DNA of 19,534 nt from JAFEBO01 sp044375915 (GTDB taxonomy: Bacteria > Planctomycetota > Phycisphaerae > Phycisphaerales > UBA1924), in contig JBILLU010000048.1 of NCBI GenBank assembly GCA_044375915.1, forward strand, positions 1-19,534. Reading direction: 5' to 3'. The stretch's first letter is position 1, and each line of letters starts with the position of its first letter. Under the pieces are notes generated by a model, which saw only the letters and a program-made list of their open reading frames with translations, did not search any database and was not told where the DNA came from. A program made the translations under genes and the position numbers. Positions 1 to 6,064 of the stretch are shown piece after piece.

Positions 1-1097
1 TAGCCAGTGCGGCCCCAGAGGCGGCCCGCGATCGCCTGGTAGGGCAGCCAGTGGTTGTTGAGAATGTCAAAGTCCACCCGCTCGCTCTTGATCGATGTGG
101 GCGACAGCGTCTTCTTCCAGAACGCATGAGCCCGCTCAACCGCGCCCCACGCGTGGGCCGCGTCGGCGTAGCGGTCGATGTTGGCGAGGCACTTCTTGCG
201 ATCGTCGCCGATGGTGACGATGAAGTGGAGCTTCACGCTCGCGCCGGGCTCAATCGTGAGATCACCGCCCAGGGCCGCGGAAGCGTCGCCGAAGCGCCCG
301 AAACCGGCTTGACGCAGAGCCGCACTGTCGCGCTCGGTCATCGCGCGGGGCGAGGCGGTGGTGCCGTACTTGCCGAGGAAGGCCTGCTTGTCGGCGATGG
401 CGATGGGCCGCTCGAAGTTCACGCCCGCGACGCTGTGAGCCGCGACGTAGGGCCAGGGCTTGTTCCAGTGCTCGCGCTCGCTCTTGGGACGGATGTCCCA
501 CATGTTCTTGGTGGCGATGATGGCGCGGCGGGTGGCGGACTCATCGAAGCCGATGTCGAAGAAGAGCCGGTGGAACTCGCGCTTCACGTCCGGGGCGACG
601 CCGCAGGTCCACTCGAAGTAGGAGCTGATGCGGAGATGGCGGGCCTTGCGGGACGTGTTGGTGAGCTCGACGCACCAGACCTCGACGTGATCGACGGGGT
701 CGACGGCGATGGTCCACGAGGCCTTGACGCCGCTGCGCTGGGTGGCGAAGGTGGTGCTGCCCAGGGCGTGGGTGCAGGCGTACTCGTCGTAGCGGCGTTG
801 GCAGGGCGCGGGGGCGAGCGACCAGACGTCGGGGGTGTCAAGGGGGGCGTCGAGGTCGGCGATGTACAGGAACTTGCCGTAGCAGTCGCGGACGAGGTCC
901 ATCTCCCAGCGGGTGAGGACGTTGTGCTGGGCGTCGTCGAACCAGCTGAACCCGCCGCCGTTCTGGCTGATGACGGTGCCGTAACGCCCGTTACAGAGCA
1001 CGTTACACCAGGGCATGGGGGTGTCGTGGTTCGTGATGACGAACGACGAGCCGGAGGGATGGGAGTTGTCAAAGCGGCCAAAGCGGCTGGGGAGCAT
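1..1097 (-). CDS. GH94-family glycoside phosphorylase, N-terminal part (cut by left window edge)
   Basis: Reading minus from the ATG at 1097-1095, the frame stays open for 365 codons to the window edge. The N-terminus has the GH94 beta-sandwich signature: YGRF-like start (RFGRFDN), then NVLCNGRYGTVISQNGGG, FSWFDDAQHN and LTRWEMD. At the edge comes LNNHWLPYQAIAGRLWGR, the helical linker leading into the (alpha/alpha)6 catalytic domain. Family members are about 800 residues or more, so roughly half is present and the catalytic Asp lies outside. Known GH94 enzymes phosphorolyse beta-linked glucosides (cellobiose, cellobionate, chitobiose, 1,2-beta-oligoglucans) to a sugar 1-phosphate; specificity cannot be read from this half. 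No signal peptide is seen, so it is probably cytoplasmic. No Shine-Dalgarno precedes the start. A LacI-type dyad lies 65 bp upstream (1162-1175), suggesting repression by the LacI protein at 6065-7117. Family assignment is firm, substrate open. Confidence 0.9.
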   Translation of the reverse strand, partial: MLPSRFGRFDNSHPSGSSFVITNHDTPMPWCNVLCNGRYGTVISQNGGGFSWFDDAQHNVLTRWEMDLVRDCYGKFLYIADLDAPLDTPDVWSLAPAPCQRRYDEYACTHALGSTTFATQRSGVKASWTIAVDPVDHVEVWCVELTNTSRKARHLRISSYFEWTCGVAPDVKREFHRLFFDIGFDESATRRAIIATKNMWDIRPKSEREHWNKPWPYVAAHSVAGVNFERPIAIADKQAFLGKYGTTASPRAMTERDSAALRQAGFGRFGDASAALGGDLTIEPGASVKLHFIVTIGDDRKKCLANIDRYADAAHAWGAVERAHAFWKKTLSPTSIKSERVDFDILNNHWLPYQAIAGRLWGRTG

Positions 1098-1161
1098 GGT
1101 GGATACTCGGGGCAAGTCTTGGAAAAAAGGAACGCACAAGACGCCACGGGAAAGAAGCGGA

Positions 1162-1175
1162 TGAAAGCGTTTACA
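1162..1175. promoter_or_regulatory. LacI-type operator upstream of the GH94 gene
   Basis: TGAAAGCGTTTACA is an imperfect 14-bp dyad with a central CG. It matches the consensus TGAAANCGNTTTCA at all but one fixed position. It lies 65 bp upstream of the GH94 ATG. LacI-family proteins with a hinge-helix Leu typically bind dyads with a central CpG. The assignment to the window's own LacI protein is inferred. Confidence 0.7.
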
Positions 1176-1240
1176 TCGTGACAGAGATTGAGGCGTCTGT
1201 CAAGGTCTGGGGGGAGTTTTCCACAGAGATCGTGGGAGAA

Positions 1241-1280
1241 GGGAAGCAGGGAAGCAGGGGAGAAGGGGAGCAGGGGAGCA
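1241..1280. repeat. Five tandem 8-bp purine-rich units
   Basis: The stretch reads as GGGAAGCA twice, GGGGAGAA once and GGGGAGCA twice, with a partial unit before it. It is non-coding and lies between the GH94 operator and the nested hairpin. It looks like a slippage-prone simple repeat; no function is evident. Confidence 0.75.
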
Positions 1281-1310
1281 GCGACCCACGTCATCAAGCT
1301 GGTGCCGGAA

Positions 1311-1399
1311 GCGTGCATCTCCGAAGGCCAAAAAGCACCGCGGATCGCGACGGCTCGGGGACTCCGAGTCGAGGCGATCCGCGGGCGGGAGATGCACGC
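1311..1399. repeat. 89-nt nested inverted repeat (long hairpin or cruciform)
   Basis: Three stems nest on one axis. The outer arms are 12 bp and perfect (1311-1322, GCGTGCATCTCC, with 1388-1399). The inner arms are 11 bp and perfect (1338-1348, CCGCGGATCGC, with 1374-1384). The apical stem is 8 bp with one G-T pair (1351-1358 with 1364-1371) and a 5-nt loop. Tandem GA/AG mismatches join the inner and apical stems, and a 15-nt versus 3-nt internal loop separates outer and inner stems. It begins about 44 nt after the stop of the minus-strand PEP-CTERM-like gene, so it could terminate or stabilise that transcript. It has no T-tract and may instead be a dispersed palindromic element. Confidence 0.8.
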
Positions 1400-1442
1400 C
1401 TCGGTCACAAGGGCCGGGGCGTGTCACGGGGCAGTGGGAGCA

Positions 1443-2270
1443 TCAGGCGCGACGACGACGGGCCGCGACCAAGCCGCCGAGCGCGAGGGCCGCGAGGCTG
1501 CTGGAGGTCGGGACGACGTTGATGTCGAAGTACTCGATGTCGTTGGTGGTGCCACCGGCGACGAGGGGGTTCCGGGTGTTCTGCCAGCGGAAGCCGACCC
1601 AGGAGCCGTTGTTGAAGCCGTTGGCGTCAGGGCCGCCAGCGTCGAAGGTGTTGAACACGGTGGTCATGAAGCCGGTGTTCAGGTTCTTGTACTGCACGGC
1701 GTAGGCGGCGAGCGCGCCCGTGACGCCGGGGGCGTAGTAGGTGTAGCTCATCTCAAGGGTGTCGCCCTTGCTGAGGCGGCCGGTGCCGTTGTTGGCTTCG
1801 CCGATGAGGCTGAAGCGCTGGTTGGCGCCACCGACGAAGACGGTGCCGTTGCCGATGACGAAGATGCCGCCTTCATCGATCCAGCCGCCGCCGCGGTCGT
1901 TGCCGAAGAAGAGGCCGCCTTCGGGCTGCTGGGGCCAGAGCTGGCCGGAGCCGTCCTGGTCGACGTTGGAGTTCAGACGCATCTTGTAGGAGATCTTGAA
2001 GGACTCGCTGTTCTGGAGCGAGAGGCGGGTGGCGCCGCCGTCGCCGCTGAGCATGGCGAAGTGGCGGTTCGCGAACCGCTGCTGGCCCGGACCCATGTCC
2101 TCAACGATGCGGACCGACGAGGTGCCGTTGATGGTGGGGGTGATGGTGGAGCCGGGGTAATCGTTCCAGTTGCGATACTCCATCTTGAAGCTGTTGAAGC
2201 TGTTGATGGAGGCGCTGGCGGCGGCGGCAAAGCCGACGACGGCAAGCATGATGGAAACCCGTTGCAACAT
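1443..2270 (-). CDS. Secreted protein with PEP-CTERM-like C-terminal sorting tail
   Basis: The product is 275 residues. It opens with a signal peptide (MLQRVSIMLAVVGFAAAASA, likely cut after ASA) and ends in VPTSSS, a short hydrophobic stretch and RRRR, the layout of PEP-CTERM/exosortase sorting signals. The middle is rich in G, N, S and aromatics, with alternating short strands (for example GGLFFGND, FVIGNGTVF, WVGFRWQN), which suggests a beta-sandwich of lectin or laminin-G type; that is inference. I do not recognise a named family. The ATG at 2270 is chosen because AGGAG sits 8 nt upstream; a TTG two codons earlier is in frame but worse placed. Two LacI-type dyads lie upstream (2288-2301 and 2365-2378), so it is probably co-regulated with the GH94 and GH144-like genes. 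It may be a surface glucan-binding or adhesive protein. Confidence 0.85.
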   Translation of the reverse strand: MLQRVSIMLAVVGFAAAASASINSFNSFKMEYRNWNDYPGSTITPTINGTSSVRIVEDMGPGQQRFANRHFAMLSGDGGATRLSLQNSESFKISYKMRLNSNVDQDGSGQLWPQQPEGGLFFGNDRGGGWIDEGGIFVIGNGTVFVGGANQRFSLIGEANNGTGRLSKGDTLEMSYTYYAPGVTGALAAYAVQYKNLNTGFMTTVFNTFDAGGPDANGFNNGSWVGFRWQNTRNPLVAGGTTNDIEYFDINVVPTSSSLAALALGGLVAARRRRA

Positions 2271-2287
2271 GATCAAATCTCCTCTCG

Positions 2288-2301
2288 TGAAATCGCTTTC
2301 A
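2288..2301. promoter_or_regulatory. LacI-type operator proximal to PEP-CTERM-like gene
   Basis: TGAAATCGCTTTCA is a dyad with a central CG and intact TGAAA/TTTCA half sites. It lies 17 bp upstream of the ATG and just upstream of the ribosome-binding site, a position suited to blocking transcription. Confidence 0.75.
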
Positions 2302-2314
2302 GCTCAGGACTCGC

Positions 2315-2327
2315 GATCACTGTGATC
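2315..2327. promoter_or_regulatory. 13-bp palindrome, possible second operator
   Basis: GATCAC-T-GTGATC is a perfect inverted repeat about an odd centre, between the two LacI-type dyads. It overlaps the first copy of the direct repeat TCGCGATCNCTG (2311-2322), whose second copy is at 2355-2366. It may bind another regulator, for example the AraC-family protein encoded next door. Only the symmetry is seen; binding is speculation. Confidence 0.3.
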
Positions 2328-2364
2328 TTGCGCACACGCCGCGCCCGCACGAAGTCGCGATCCC

Positions 2365-2378
2365 TGAAACCGTTTTCA
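2365..2378. promoter_or_regulatory. LacI-type operator distal to PEP-CTERM-like gene
   Basis: TGAAACCGTTTTCA matches every fixed position of TGAAANCGNTTTCA. Its centre is 77 bp from that of the proximal site, about seven helical turns, compatible with DNA looping. It is also upstream of the AraC-family gene on the other strand and could influence both. Confidence 0.75.
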
Positions 2379-2630
2379 TACTAACGTCATTGACCTTCCC
2401 GACGCAAGTCCAAAGTGCGCGGAAATCGTGTTCGATCCAAGATTTCTGTCAATGTTGCCCCCGATGCCGCGCATTCGTTGGCTTTTGCGAGTTTTCGGGC
2501 GGTGGAACGGGACATTATCGGACAATCAGGGCGGCTTTGGGTGATGCCCGGAGTGGATTGCAGCACCGCCGCGGGGAATCGGTACACCGTCAAGGCGCGG
2601 TTTGGCGACGACATTGAGACCGGAGGCGTC

Positions 2631-3449
2631 ATGATCATCGACCGTGAGGACGGGGTACGGCTTTGCTGCGGCGGGTTCGTTGTGTCGGATTCAAAGCACC
2701 GGCACGGCACGCGCTTGGCTCCGCACCGACACCCCTTCGCATGCGTTCATTTCGCGCTGGAGGGGTGTTATGAGGAAGTGGTGGACGGAAGTCCGGTGCG
2801 ACTCAGGCCCGGTGAGACGCTCGTCAAGCGCGCGGGCGTCGAGCACAGCAACGACTTTGGCACGGCCGGGGCCAGGACCCTGCGCGTCGAGATTCACAGA
2901 GACGTCGGCGATCTTGACCGTCTGTTGCGTGCGTCGCGTCGCGCCGCAGTGACGCGCGATACTCCGGAACTTCGTGCCCTCGCGGCCCGGCTGCGGGGGC
3001 GTCTGGGCGAGACGCGGCGGACGCGCGAGCTCGCGGCCGAGGGGCTGTGCCTGCAGCTCGTGGCAACGCTGCTTGAGGAACCAGCCCCGGAACTGACCGC
3101 GCTCGACGATCTGCCGAGGCGGGCGTTGGACCTGCTCGGTCGCACGTTTCGATCCAAGCGTTCTCTCGCAGCGATCGCCGCCACGCTGCAGGTGGATGCT
3201 TCGCGGCTGTCGCGGCTTGTTCGTCGAGCGACAGGCCGGACGCTTGGCGAGCATCAGCGCGAGCTTCGGGTGCGATGGGTTGCCGAGCGTCTCAGAGAGA
3301 GTCGGCACACGGTCGGCTCGCTGAGCCTGGCCGCAGGCTTTGCGGACCAAAGTCACTGCGTCCGGGTGTTTCGCCGCGTCACGGGATTGACCCCGTCGGC
3401 GTATCGCGATGCTGCGGTCCAAAGCGTTCAAGGTGGGAAACCGTTCTAG
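2631..3449 (+). CDS. AraC-family transcriptional regulator with cupin-like sensor domain
   Basis: From the ATG at 2631 the product is 272 residues. The N-terminal half is a cupin-like sensor: HRHGTRLAPHRHPFACVHFALEG, then RLRPGETLVKRAGVEHSNDF, the pattern of metal- or ligand-binding AraC N-domains. The C-terminal 100 residues hold the paired helix-turn-helix: LAAIAATLQVDASRLSRLVRR, then VGSLSLAAGFADQSHCVRVFRRVTGLTPSAYR, the AraC signature. The chosen ATG has GGAGG 4 nt upstream and begins where homology to the family should begin. In-frame alternatives at 2544 (ATG) and 2415 (GTG) would add 29 or 72 residues without a visible domain. It is read divergently from the PEP-CTERM-like gene and may control it or the adjacent exported-protein gene 88 bp downstream. 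The ligand is unknown. Confidence 0.88.
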   Translation: MIIDREDGVRLCCGGFVVSDSKHRHGTRLAPHRHPFACVHFALEGCYEEVVDGSPVRLRPGETLVKRAGVEHSNDFGTAGARTLRVEIHRDVGDLDRLLRASRRAAVTRDTPELRALAARLRGRLGETRRTRELAAEGLCLQLVATLLEEPAPELTALDDLPRRALDLLGRTFRSKRSLAAIAATLQVDASRLSRLVRRATGRTLGEHQRELRVRWVAERLRESRHTVGSLSLAAGFADQSHCVRVFRRVTGLTPSAYRDAAVQSVQGGKPF

Positions 3450-3537
3450 ACGGGCGGTGGCCGGGCCGCGATGCTCTGGCGATCGACTCGCACCCGCGTC
3501 GGGTGTCGAAGTGCGAGGGACGCATCTGGAGCATGCC

Positions 3538-4350
3538 ATGAAGAATCTGGGACTTGCGCGGTTCGCGAAGTGGGTGTTCTTGTTCACGCTGGGAGTTGCG
3601 ATCGGGGCCGGCGTTCGGCGCGCGGTTGCAACCGGCACGCCGGAGACGCAGGTTGACGACGCGTCCCGGGTTGTTCTGGATCGGTGTATCGATGCCATGG
3701 GTGGTGCGAAGCGTTTGGCCGCGATCACCTCGCGCGAGGCCGAGGGTGCCATCGAGATCGCTGCTGCTGGAATCCGCGGTGTGGTACGGGTGCGTCAGAG
3801 CGCGGAAGGCAAGCTCGTCTCGAGCAGCGAACTCGGGGCGGCGGGCACGATCGTTCGCGGGACCGACGGCGTGCACGCCTGGGAGATCACTCCGGGCGCG
3901 GCCCCGAGGCTGCTCGAAGGAGCCGAGCGCACGGAACGCATCGAGCGCGCCAAGCGACTTTTCATCGTGCCGCTGGGCGGATCGCCCGACATCGCTTCCA
4001 TCGCTCACGCCGGCATGGAACGGATCGAGGGAGAAGAGTTCGAACGTCTCGAAGTCGCCTCCGTCGGCGGCGGCGTGCGCTTCTGGTTGTTCTCCAAGGC
4101 GTCCGGGCACCTGGTGCACGAGGATTCAACGGAGAAAGGACCGGCGGGCAATGTGCGCGTTCGTCTGACGCACACGCAGTTCAAGACCGTGGACGGCGTG
4201 ACGGTGCCGATGGGCGCGGTGCAGGACGCGGGTGGCATGAAGGTCGTCTTCACGACCGATCCGGACTCGCTCAAGTACAACGGCGTTCTCGACGCCGCGG
4301 TCTTCGCGCCGCCCCTGGAGATTCAGAAACTGATCGATGCCGCCAAGTGA
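3538..4350 (+). CDS. Exported or membrane-anchored protein of unknown function
   Basis: The product is 270 residues. It starts with a basic N-region and one hydrophobic segment (FAKWVFLFTLGVAIGAGV, about residues 9-26), a signal peptide or anchor. The mature part opens with VVLDRCIDAMGGAKRLAAITS and runs through GTIVRGTDGVHAWEI and PRLLEGAERTERI. This pattern recalls LolA/LolB-like outer-membrane lipoprotein-sorting folds and the small beta domains often attached to M16 peptidases, but I cannot name a family. The ATG at 3538 is preferred over an in-frame ATG at 3409, because TGGAG lies about 7 nt upstream and the earlier start would overlap the AraC-family gene. Its stop is 4 bp from the convergent stop of the GH144-like gene, within TGATCGATCA, leaving no room for separate terminators. 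Confidence 0.75.
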   Translation: MKNLGLARFAKWVFLFTLGVAIGAGVRRAVATGTPETQVDDASRVVLDRCIDAMGGAKRLAAITSREAEGAIEIAAAGIRGVVRVRQSAEGKLVSSSELGAAGTIVRGTDGVHAWEITPGAAPRLLEGAERTERIERAKRLFIVPLGGSPDIASIAHAGMERIEGEEFERLEVASVGGGVRFWLFSKASGHLVHEDSTEKGPAGNVRVRLTHTQFKTVDGVTVPMGAVQDAGGMKVVFTTDPDSLKYNGVLDAAVFAPPLEIQKLIDAAK

Positions 4351-4354
4351 TCGA

Positions 4355-5935
4355 TCAGTCGCGGCCTTTGAGCTTGAGGCGTTCAACCCCCGCCTGCACG
4401 AACGGATGCGCGTGGAACCACTTCCACACGTCGCCGGTGCGGGCGTTTTCGATCGCGAGCAGGAGCGGGCCCTGGTCGATGGCGAGGTACTCGTCGGTGG
4501 CCCAGGGTGTGCCGTCCGGACCCTTGAGGTTGAACGCGTCGAGGAAGCCGTAGCCGCCGCCTTCGGAGGCGGGCTTGCGAGGGTCGCGCCAGGCGAGCGG
4601 CTTGCCCTGGGCGTTGGTGAGGGACTGGTAGTGGCGCATCGCCCGCACGGCGGCGTCGGGCTGGAAGAGGATGGCGCAGCCGGCGCCATAGGGCGCGATC
4701 GTGCCGTCGCCCCACTCGTCGGGGGCGCGGAACTTGGAGTAGTCGACGTCGCGCTTCCAGTTGGCAATGGCGAGATCGTCGGGGAAAACGCCCGCGACGA
4801 GGTAGCCCTTGGGATAGTCCGAAGCGGTGAGGCCCCAGGCGTTCACGCCAAGCGTGGGCAGGTGCTTGGGATTCTCGATCGCCTTGAGGCGATGCAGGAT
4901 CGTCATGCGGCGGCTGTTCTCCCACCAGTCAACAGGGGAGCGGGCCGCGACGCCGAGGGCGGCGGGGTTGTCCGGCCCAAGTGCGGCGTAGTTCAGCCAC
5001 AGGTGGCTGAAGGTGTTGACGAATAGAGCGCCGGAGTAGGGGAACCAGACCACCGGGCCGGTGCTCGGGTCGAGATCGCTCGGGAGCTTGCTCGCGTCAC
5101 CCTTGAACGTGTACTGACCAAGTTGGCGGCGGAGCTTGTAATAAAGCGCCGCGTCGACGCGGTGCTCGGGCTTGGGCGCGCACACCGCGAGGAAGGTCGT
5201 GAGCCGGTGCTCGCAGCCGGAGTCCATCCAGTAGTAGGGCAGGATGGAGCCGTCGCCGGCGGGGTTCTTCTTGTCCTTGGGTTTCCAGCCCAGCGAGATG
5301 AAGCCGCGTTCGTGCGGCTTGCCTTCGGGGCCGCCGAGGAAGAAGGTCCAGTTGGCGTCGGTGAAGAGTCGGTCGCCGATGGCGGCGATCTCGCCACCGA
5401 AGTACGAGGAGGCGGTGAGGATGCCGGCGAAGAGCAGGGCGGAATCGATGGTGGAGACGACGTGCTCGAGGTTGGTGTCGGGGTGAATGCCACCGGTGTT
5501 GCCGTCGAGATAGTGCTGGAAGAGCCCGGCCTTGCGGATGGCCGGATCGCGCTCGAGGGTGCGGAGCATCAGCAGGACGCGCTGCGTGGCTTGCTCGCGG
5601 GTGACCCAGCCGCGTTCGATGGCGATGGGGATGCCGGAGAGGAAGAAGCCGACGCCGGCGACGCTGATGGTGTTCTTGCTGGCGCGATCCGGCGGCATGC
5701 CGGTGGATGGACTAGCAGTCGCCCAGAGAAACATGAAGGCGCCGTAGGAAACCTCTTCGAGAAAGGCGTCGTCGTTCTTGTTGAACTGGAAGGGCGGGCG
5801 CGCGATGGTGGTGGGGGCTTCGACGCGGATGGACTCAGCAGCGACGGGCTTGTCGCCGGTGCTGGCGCCGGAGGGTGCGGCGGCGCAGGCAGTGATGGAA
5901 CCGGCGAGCAGCAGGAGCGCGGCGTGGGGGAGCAT
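4355..5935 (-). CDS. Probable lipoprotein of the PF10091/GH144 type (endo-beta-1,2-glucanase-like)
   Basis: The product is 526 residues from the ATG at 5935; a TTG six codons earlier is in frame but less likely. The N-terminus is hydrophobic and ends in a lipobox-like ITAC with Cys17, so it is probably anchored in a membrane facing the periplasm or outside. The body shows the (alpha/alpha)6 pattern of the PF10091 glycoamylase domain: SYGAFMFLWATASP, SVAGVGFFLSGIPIAIERGW, STIDSALLFAGILTASSYF, VNAWGLTASDYPKGY, DGTIAPYGAG and LAIDQGPLLLAIENARTGDVW. Characterised PF10091 enzymes in CAZy families GH144 and GH162 hydrolyse beta-1,2-glucan. That family also accompanies GH94 domains in cyclic glucan synthases, so the nearby GH94 gene fits. 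A LacI-type operator lies 31 bp upstream, in the gap shared with the divergent lacI-type gene. Exact substrate is inferred. Confidence 0.85.
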   Translation of the reverse strand: MLPHAALLLLAGSITACAAAPSGASTGDKPVAAESIRVEAPTTIARPPFQFNKNDDAFLEEVSYGAFMFLWATASPSTGMPPDRASKNTISVAGVGFFLSGIPIAIERGWVTREQATQRVLLMLRTLERDPAIRKAGLFQHYLDGNTGGIHPDTNLEHVVSTIDSALLFAGILTASSYFGGEIAAIGDRLFTDANWTFFLGGPEGKPHERGFISLGWKPKDKKNPAGDGSILPYYWMDSGCEHRLTTFLAVCAPKPEHRVDAALYYKLRRQLGQYTFKGDASKLPSDLDPSTGPVVWFPYSGALFVNTFSHLWLNYAALGPDNPAALGVAARSPVDWWENSRRMTILHRLKAIENPKHLPTLGVNAWGLTASDYPKGYLVAGVFPDDLAIANWKRDVDYSKFRAPDEWGDGTIAPYGAGCAILFQPDAAVRAMRHYQSLTNAQGKPLAWRDPRKPASEGGGYGFLDAFNLKGPDGTPWATDEYLAIDQGPLLLAIENARTGDVWKWFHAHPFVQAGVERLKLKGRD

Positions 5936-5965
5936 GAGAAGAGGATACGACAAAACCGCGCGACA

Positions 5966-5979
5966 TGAAAGCGTTTTCA
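5966..5979. promoter_or_regulatory. LacI-type operator in the GH144/lacI divergent gap
   Basis: TGAAAGCGTTTTCA keeps both TGAAA/TTTCA half sites around a central CG. It lies 31 bp upstream of the GH144-like ATG and about 86 bp upstream of the likely lacI-type start. It is well placed to repress the glucanase-like gene and to autoregulate the repressor. Confidence 0.8.
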
Positions 5980-6027
5980 GGAGTTATTGGCACGGTTTTG
6001 GGTCGGACTGATTACCGAAGTGCTTCG

Positions 6028-6041
6028 CGAAAAGGCTTTCA
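6028..6041. promoter_or_regulatory. Weak LacI-type operator next to the repressor gene
   Basis: CGAAAAGGCTTTCA matches 8 of the 10 fixed half-site positions plus centre well, with changes at base 1 (C for T) and in the centre (GG for CG). It ends 23 bp before the likely start of the repressor gene. The spacing from the stronger site is 62 bp centre to centre. It may be an auxiliary autoregulatory site. Confidence 0.4.
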
Positions 6042-6064
6042 GGGGTTACCATGAGGTCGTGGCA

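Larger units (their letters stand above)
1098..1442. other. Gene-free gap with operator, purine repeat and nested hairpin
   Basis: These 345 bp separate the GH94 start from the stop of the PEP-CTERM-like gene. They hold a LacI-type dyad (1162-1175), five 8-bp purine-rich repeats (1241-1280) and a large nested inverted repeat (1311-1399). Open frames here lack a ribosome site or any family resemblance. The GH94 promoter should lie near the dyad, but no clear -35/-10 pair is visible. Confidence 0.6.
2271..2630. other. Intergenic control region between PEP-CTERM-like gene and AraC-family gene
   Basis: These 360 bp lie between divergently read genes. They hold two LacI-type dyads, a 13-bp palindrome (2315-2327) and a 12-bp direct repeat (2311-2322 and 2355-2366, TCGCGATCNCTG, 44 bp apart). 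From about 2380 the DNA is less GC-rich than its surroundings. A GTG at 2415 could extend the AraC-family frame across the right half, but that stretch shows no domain. Confidence 0.55.

Noticed and set aside
51..1181. A 376-codon plus-strand open frame at the left end
   Set aside because: It is antisense to the GH94 coding frame, which has recognisable family motifs along its full visible length.
2415..2630. GTG-initiated extension of the AraC-family protein
   Set aside because: The added 72 residues show no domain and the ATG at 2631 has GGAGG just upstream. It remains possible and is noted in the gene entry.
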